Assembly (NCBI GenBank): GCA_037138855.1
Contig: JBAXHO010000013.1
Location: forward strand, 1-36,864
Direction: 5' to 3'
Length of the DNA: 36,864 nt
From: JBAXHO01 sp037138855
Lineage (GTDB): Bacteria > Patescibacteriota > Dojkabacteria > B142 > OLB20
The notes under the pieces were generated by a model. The model had not been told where the DNA came from. It did no database searches and saw nothing but the letters and a program-made list of their open reading frames with translations. Below, piece after piece: positions 32,020-36,864 of the stretch (its first letter is position 1; each line of letters starts with the position of its first letter). A program made the translations under genes and the position numbers.

Positions 32020-33945
32020 TCAGTAAAGCCTGATCGGTACTGTCTCTACTGTCAATTCCAGATGATCACCTAATCCAAGGTAGCTATCCATGGTATCAGT
32101 ATTATTCCAGATGAAGCGGTAGATCCGGTAGAGAATTTTTTTGAAGAAATTGGTCCGTCTGGAAAAAAGAAATTTGGAATTGATTACATGGATCAACCAC
32201 TTTTCATGATCTTCTTCGATTTTGATTTCCTGATGGGCTGCCAGTTTGTGTAAAATTCGTTCGACATTGGGATCTTCCATAAAGCCAAATTTTACATTGA
32301 CACCGGCGACATAACCTTTGGATTTTTCATCAATCATGGGGAAAACTTCATAACGTGCACTATTTTCTACATAAGGCTCATTGGAAATTTTGACAAAAAG
32401 AAGAATAATATTTTTGGGCAGTACCCCATAGCGGTTCCAGAAAATTTCCAGAATCGGTGGCACTTTATCTGTTAAAGACCTAACAGGAAGGGGAGTAATG
32501 AAAACGCTGGAGTGAGCGAGACTCGTTTTCTGTGCTTGGTGAATGCGTAAGAAATCACCCATACTGATTGTACTAAGTCTTTTATGTGTCTTGGCTTCCA
32601 CATCTTTTCCCATTTTCCAGATACGCATGACCAATACGATAATCATGGCGATTGTCAAAGGAATCCAGCCACCCTTTACCAGCTTGAGCAAATTGGATGA
32701 AACAAATAACATTTCTAAACAGATTAAAGGAATAAATAAAGCGAGTCCTCGGAACAATGACCACTTCCAGGCGCGCTGGGAAATAATTATCATAGTTATT
32801 GAGGTGATCACCATATTTCCGGAAACTGCCAGACCATAGGCAGCGGCAAGATTGGTGCTGGAACGGAAACTGAGAATTAAAAGGATACAGCCCAGATAAA
32901 GCATGAGATTTACCGCTGGAACAAAGATTTGGCCAGCGTGTTCTTTACTGGTGTGGACAATTTTTAATAAAGGAAAGTAGCCTAAATTTATCGCTTGAGC
33001 TGTCAGTGAAAACGCTCCGGAAATTAAAGCTTGGGAAGCAATGACTGTCGCCATTGTAGCGAGTAGTACCATGGGAATCATTGCCCATGCTGGTACCAGG
33101 GAAAAGAAAACATTACCAAAGAAAATTTCTTGACCACTTAGGAGATAAGCACCTTGACCTAAGTAATTTAAAAGTAATGCAGGAAAAACTAAACAAAACC
33201 AGCTGATTTTGATCGGTCTTTTACCGAAATGCCCCATGTCGGCATACATGGCTTCACCACCGGTCACAACCAGCATGACTGAACCCATAATCAACATAAA
33301 TTGATGCAGTTTCAATTTGGTAATAGCAGCCAAAGCACTTAGCGGATTGAGCGCCCAGAGGATTTGTGGATGCTGAATTAATTGGTTAAAACCTAGAATT
33401 CCGATGGCGATAAACCAGACAATGATTATTGGTCCAAAGATTTTTCCGACCTTTCCAGTACCGAAACGCTGCATGATGAAGAGTCCGGAAAGTATCACAA
33501 GTGTTAACGGAATGATAAAAGGCTCCATACTGATTGTGACAATTTTCAGGCCTTCTACCGCTGAAAGCACGCTAATCGCTGGAGTAATAATGCCGTCTCC
33601 ATAAAGTAGCCCGGCTGCAAATAGTAAAAGTAGAACAAAGTATTTAGATTTTTTTTTGGCATATTTGAGAACAAGACTTAATAAGGCAAAGACTCCTCCT
33701 TCGCCCTCTGAATCTGCCCGGAGAATAAAAATTACATATTTAAAAGCGACAATTATTGTTAAACACCAAATAAGTAAACTAATAATCCCGGTGACATAAC
33801 TGGCAGAATAGTCTTCCATGCCATGGCCGAAAAAGATTTCATTGACTGCATAGAGCGGTGAGGTGCCGATATCACCAAATACCACTCCCAGAGAGCCAAT
33901 TACTAAAGGGAGAAGCGCCTTGGAACGTTTAGTTTTTTGTTTCAC
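32020..33945 (-). CDS. kup: Kup-family potassium uptake permease
   Basis: A 641-residue K+/H+ symporter. The diagnostic start LGVVFGDIGTSPLYAVNEIF is followed by about 12 membrane segments up to residue ~440 (for example GLLYGDGIITPAISVLSAVEG and GGEAMYADMGHFG), then a cytoplasmic tail of about 200 residues, as in KtrA-independent Kup/TrkD. Length normal (E. coli 622). The start is GTG 33945; no ATG precedes the conserved region. Monocistronic by position. Confidence 0.95.
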   Translation of the reverse strand: MKQKTKRSKALLPLVIGSLGVVFGDIGTSPLYAVNEIFFGHGMEDYSASYVTGIISLLIWCLTIIVAFKYVIFILRADSEGEGGVFALLSLVLKYAKKKSKYFVLLLLFAAGLLYGDGIITPAISVLSAVEGLKIVTISMEPFIIPLTLVILSGLFIMQRFGTGKVGKIFGPIIIVWFIAIGILGFNQLIQHPQILWALNPLSALAAITKLKLHQFMLIMGSVMLVVTGGEAMYADMGHFGKRPIKISWFCLVFPALLLNYLGQGAYLLSGQEIFFGNVFFSLVPAWAMIPMVLLATMATVIASQALISGAFSLTAQAINLGYFPLLKIVHTSKEHAGQIFVPAVNLMLYLGCILLILSFRSSTNLAAAYGLAVSGNMVITSITMIIISQRAWKWSLFRGLALFIPLICLEMLFVSSNLLKLVKGGWIPLTIAMIIVLVMRIWKMGKDVEAKTHKRLSTISMGDFLRIHQAQKTSLAHSSVFITPLPVRSLTDKVPPILEIFWNRYGVLPKNIILLFVKISNEPYVENSARYEVFPMIDEKSKGYVAGVNVKFGFMEDPNVERILHKLAAHQEIKIEEDHEKWLIHVINSKFLFSRRTNFFKKILYRIYRFIWNNTDTMDSYLGLGDHLELTVETVPIRLY

Positions 33946-34055
33946 TAGGATGTTATTTAACTGATAAAAATTAGTATCCCATGAATAGAAAAATTTGAAA
34001 AGATTTACAGGTTAGTTAAATAGGTTTATTATTGAAAATAATTAAATTTCCTATT

Positions 34056-34478
34056 ATGACAAATAATCTTAAAAAAATTATTGTTACTATTGTAGAAAAA
34101 AATGAATTACCAGTGGAATTTATTAAAGAATTAAATACTATCCCTGGAATTGAATTGCGAATATTTGAGAAACATGCTGCAGATGCGGAAGAACTATTGA
34201 AAAGGATTGCCGAGAGTGAGATGATCGTGGTTGATTTGCATACGAAATATTCCGAGTCAGTTTTATCCCAAGCAAAAGCTTTGAAAACTATCGTTTCTAC
34301 CAGTTTTTCCCTGAGTCATCTTGATCTCGAATATTGTAAACAGGCCGGAATTCAAATTATTAGTTTTCCAGATTTTCAGTCTCAGAATGAAGTTGCTGAA
34401 ATTTCCAGGGAGGAACTGAATCAATATTTTCACAAGCATTTACTGGAAGCTATTAAGGAACAGGCAAGTAGGAATTAG
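34056..34478 (+). CDS. Stand-alone 2-hydroxyacid dehydrogenase-type N-terminal domain
   Basis: A 140-residue protein. The pattern MIVVDLHTKYSESVLSQAKA, LKTIVSTSFSLSHLDLEYCKQ, AGIQIISFPD and NEVAE follows the substrate-binding domain of D-isomer 2-hydroxyacid dehydrogenases (LKvIvr-G-DNIDle-A-GI-V-npg-nAVAE). The NAD-binding Rossmann domain, normally inserted after this point, is absent: the frame ends after a short helix. No nearby frame restores it. It may be a regulatory or vestigial domain. The start ATG 34056 is preferred over TTG 34032. Confidence 0.6.
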   Translation: MTNNLKKIIVTIVEKNELPVEFIKELNTIPGIELRIFEKHAADAEELLKRIAESEMIVVDLHTKYSESVLSQAKALKTIVSTSFSLSHLDLEYCKQAGIQIISFPDFQSQNEVAEISREELNQYFHKHLLEAIKEQASRN

Positions 34479-34698
34479 TATCGAGTATCAAGTATCATGT
34501 AGGAAAGAATAGCTGGTAGCTAGTAGCTGGAAAGAGAAGGAACTGCGAAACTCGTCCTGGAAAAAAATTCAGGATTATAACTCGAAAAAATGATAACGAG
34601 AGACTTGATCCTGAACTTGTTTTAAGACGCAATTCGATTCCCTAGATTCTTAAATTCTTTCTTTTTAAGCCAAAAGCTTACCAGCCTATGGCTGGAAC
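34479..34698. repeat. Mixed repeat spacer: heptamers, hairpins, inverted 38-bp repeat
   Basis: 34479-34499 TATCGAG, TATCAAG, TATCATG; 34510-34530 TAGCTGG, TAGCTAG, TAGCTGG. Hairpin TCCTGG/TTCAGGA at 34555-34574; a degenerate inverse copy TCCTGAACTTG near 34609; CTCG/CGAG around 34581-34600. 34661-34698 is the inverted copy of 29484-29521 and ends CCAGCC-TAT-GGCTGG. Confidence 0.82.
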
Positions 34699-34774
34699 TA
34701 TTATCTTTTACCTACTAACTTTTATTATTCAATATTTTACGTTATGATAAATTATCATCTATTAATAAATATTT

Positions 34775-36406
34775 ATGAAAAAAGTTTTTGGAGCTTCAAT
34801 TATTACTCTTGCGACACTGTTTCTTTTCGTGGGAATTCTTTTTGCGATGTTGTTTCTGGCAATTGCCCCTAATAATCTTTGGATTATGTTATTAGCGATT
34901 CCTCTGACAATTATGGTCAATGGCGCGATGCTGTTGCTTTCACCATTGATTTCTGATTTAATCTATAGCTGGTATTACCGGGTTAAATGGATATCGCCCG
35001 TGGAACTTCAGGCACAGTTACCAGAACTTGCAGCTTTTATTACCAAAGTAACCACTGAAAAGAAATTCCAATTTCCCCGGATCGGAATCATCGATGATCT
35101 CAATCCTCAGGCTTTTACTTATGGTTCACACCGTGGCAATGGCCGGATTATTTTTACTAAGGGAATTTTGAATTTTTTAAATACTGAAGAGATCAATGCT
35201 GTAATCGGACATGAACTCGGTCATATTTACAATCTGGACTTTATCGTGATGACAATCGCTTCCACGATGCTTCAGATCATGTACATCATCTATGAAATTA
35301 GTATCAGAGTGAGATCCCGCGGTTCGAAAAAGGGTAATCCTCTCGCACTTGTCGGACTGGTTGCTTATATTTTCTATTTTATCGGTACTTACATCTTGCT
35401 TTTACTCAGTCGTTTACGCGAATATATGGCTGATAATTTTTCGGCAGTGCAGACTGGTAATCCGGAAAGTTTGGCTTCAGCTCTGGTCAAAGTTGCTTAC
35501 GGGATTCTTAGTGTTCCGGATACTGGTAAATCCAAGAATCTCCTGGAATCTACTCGGGCATTGGGACTTGTCGATGTGAAATCCAGTAAGGGTGTGGTTA
35601 ATTATTTAGCTTCCAGTAGTACAACTCCAGAAGCACAAAAGAGTTTGGATTTAACTAAAATTTTTCCTTTTATGGTTTTTGATTTGAAAAGTCCCTGGGC
35701 ATTTCTTTCTGAATTAAATTCCACCCATCCTCTCACAGCCAAGCGGATCAAGAACTTAGCTGCAGCAGGAAGTGATCAGAGTTATTTAAATAAGCTGGAA
35801 GACTATGTTGCTCAAGTGAAAGTGGATAATTTCAAACTTTATGGCAATTTCTTTGTCGATTTGGCGATTAAATATTTACCTTTATTTGCCTTGGTTTTGT
35901 CTTTACCATTCATTTTCATTTTTCATATAAGTTTCTTTCTGGCTTTGATTCCTTTTGGCATGATGCAAATTGTGATTATTTATTATACTTATCCTGCCTG
36001 GGGTAAGAAATTTAGCAACCTTTCTGAAGCGATGCAGGATTTGTATGTTTCACCTTTTCGAGGAACCTTGATCGCTGATGAAGCGACCATCATCGGTAAA
36101 GCTGATGCCGGCAATCCTCTCACAGCTGATCTTCAAATTCAGGATGAGCATGCAATCGTAAGCGTAGGAGTGAAAACGATGTTTGGATTCATTAGTAATA
36201 TTTTCTTTGCCCTCACCAAATATAAAAAATTACTTGGTCAAAAGGGTAATGTCGAAGGCCATTTTTTTCGATCCATGGGACCTTATGTGATTCTCTCTAA
36301 ATTTCAGAATAACGAGCACAAGGTCAATAGCTATCCGAGACTCGCTGCGATAATCGGAGCAATTTTCTTGATGGGGCTGGGAGTGGTTTTGGCAGTGGTG
36401 ATTTAG
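34775..36406 (+). CDS. HtpX-like M48 membrane metallopeptidase with long C-terminal extension
   Basis: A 543-residue integral membrane zinc protease, predicted to degrade misfolded membrane proteins. Two N-terminal membrane helices (about 5-55) precede the active site H146-E-L-G-H150 (VIGHELGHIYNLD); further helices follow at about 160-215, and the third ligand is E216 in LREYMADNFSA. HtpX usually ends near 290. Here about 190 more residues follow, with two close membrane segments (about 367-410), a soluble stretch and a last helix (LAAIIGAIFLMGLGVVLAVV). The extension looks like an added membrane-soluble module of unknown role. Confidence 0.85.
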   Translation: MKKVFGASIITLATLFLFVGILFAMLFLAIAPNNLWIMLLAIPLTIMVNGAMLLLSPLISDLIYSWYYRVKWISPVELQAQLPELAAFITKVTTEKKFQFPRIGIIDDLNPQAFTYGSHRGNGRIIFTKGILNFLNTEEINAVIGHELGHIYNLDFIVMTIASTMLQIMYIIYEISIRVRSRGSKKGNPLALVGLVAYIFYFIGTYILLLLSRLREYMADNFSAVQTGNPESLASALVKVAYGILSVPDTGKSKNLLESTRALGLVDVKSSKGVVNYLASSSTTPEAQKSLDLTKIFPFMVFDLKSPWAFLSELNSTHPLTAKRIKNLAAAGSDQSYLNKLEDYVAQVKVDNFKLYGNFFVDLAIKYLPLFALVLSLPFIFIFHISFFLALIPFGMMQIVIIYYTYPAWGKKFSNLSEAMQDLYVSPFRGTLIADEATIIGKADAGNPLTADLQIQDEHAIVSVGVKTMFGFISNIFFALTKYKKLLGQKGNVEGHFFRSMGPYVILSKFQNNEHKVNSYPRLAAIIGAIFLMGLGVVLAVVI

Positions 36407-36412
36407 TAGGCT

Positions 36413-36447
36413 GTAGACGGTAGACAGTAGACGGGAGATGGGAGACG
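36413..36447. repeat. Heptamer array GTAGACG / GGAGACG
   Basis: Five 7-bp units: GTAGACG, GTAGACA, GTAGACG, GGAGATG, GGAGACG, seven bases after the peptidase stop. Confidence 0.85.
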
Positions 36448-36527
36448 GGGAGAGAAATAGTATCAAGTAATTATGCTTATCTTTTCTTCCTCCAAATTTC
36501 AAATTCCAATTTGCAAATTACTTCTTC

Positions 36528-36779
36528 TCACGCAAAAGCGACTCTTTTTTTAATTCTATACCTCTCTCCTCGATACTCAACCTTCATTCCTTCCTTTTTG
36601 CCTTGCAGTGACTTGATAAAAGGAGATTCAATACTGAGAATATTCTGACTTGGATCGGGGTTTTCTGCGACAATAGTAATCTTGAGAGTTTCTCCAGCTG
36701 CATTTTCGAGTAATAAAAATCCTAGTGGAGTGTTTACTTGATTGCCTTCTTCTAATTGTCTCTCCAGCATGTTGATCAT
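36528..36779 (-). CDS. GreA/GreB C-terminal-domain protein (5' end probably damaged)
   Basis: An 83-residue protein that reads as the C-terminal FKBP-like half of small GreA/GreB-family elongation factors: PLGFLLLENAAGETLKITIV, then SIESPFIKSLQGKKEGMKVE and YRGERYRIKK. The annotated ATG gives almost none of the N-terminal coiled coil that reaches RNA polymerase. In the same frame, SYKEALQTRE precedes it but TAA at 36810-36812 cuts the frame, while a different frame nearer the edge reads KAILIQLLDSII, plausible as the lost N-terminus. So a frameshift or nonsense change is likely, but the window ends at 36864. Confidence 0.55.
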   Translation of the reverse strand: MINMLERQLEEGNQVNTPLGFLLLENAAGETLKITIVAENPDPSQNILSIESPFIKSLQGKKEGMKVEYRGERYRIKKRVAFA

Positions 36780-36864
36780 TTCACGAGTTTGTAGCGCTTC
36801 TTTGTAGGATTACTCTTCTCCAATGGCAAATGATACTATCCAAAAGTTGAATTAATATGGCTTT

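Overview
The window is AT-rich, gene-dense bacterial DNA with short spacers and many overlapping start/stop codons. It carries many small membrane or secreted proteins with no obvious family and a VirD4-like ATPase with no other secretion genes nearby. None of the five tRNAs encodes its 3' CCA. I infer a candidate-phyla (Patescibacteria/CPR-type) genome, but no rRNA or other taxonomic marker here proves it. TAA, TAG and TGA all end intact genes, so the code looks standard.

Layout. 0.2-5.4 kb: an SbcD/SbcC-like (YhaO/YhaN-type) DNA repair pair, then a secreted coiled-coil/SpoIID-domain protein. 5.5-9.8 kb: a tightly coupled run of PH-like membrane protein, tiny membrane protein, PP2C-like/beta-propeller membrane protein, SmpB and a disordered protein. 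10.1-12.6 kb: VirD4/TraG-like ATPase. 12.7-16.1 kb, minus strand: Nudix, HAD hydrolase, tRNA-Ile(UAU), a HAAS-like membrane protein with 11-residue repeats, its PadR regulator, and a tyrosine recombinase lacking some catalytic residues. 16.2-17.4 kb: FtsB/DivIC-like protein, initiator tRNA, DUF523/TudS-like protein. 17.6-19.2 kb: small genes that look damaged (cupin with an in-frame TAA, VOC protein with an internal deletion, alpha-helical protein with an in-frame TAA). 19.4-20.7 kb: EEP nuclease/phosphatase and CYTH protein, bracketed by two copies of a ~190-bp repeat.

21.0-24.4 kb is the most distinctive part. A promoter and a leader with two terminator-like hairpins precede thrS, which is followed at once by three different threonine tRNAs (UGU, GGU, CGU), a second leader/terminator and an unrecognised 338-residue protein. 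24.4-27.5 kb holds a racemase relic, a frameshifted small gene, a GNAT-like protein, and an AAA_14/DUF4143 ATPase preceded by four 33-bp repeats. 27.7-36.9 kb holds a methyltransferase, two membrane-anchored proteins (one PstS-like), Nudix, a RelB/YafQ-like toxin-antitoxin pair, Kup, a lone 2-hydroxyacid-dehydrogenase-type domain, an HtpX-like M48 peptidase and a GreA/B C-terminal-domain protein at the edge.

Between genes the dominant structure is a set of short tandem arrays that differ in sequence but nearly all share a 7-bp period, plus several dispersed hairpin-bearing repeats.
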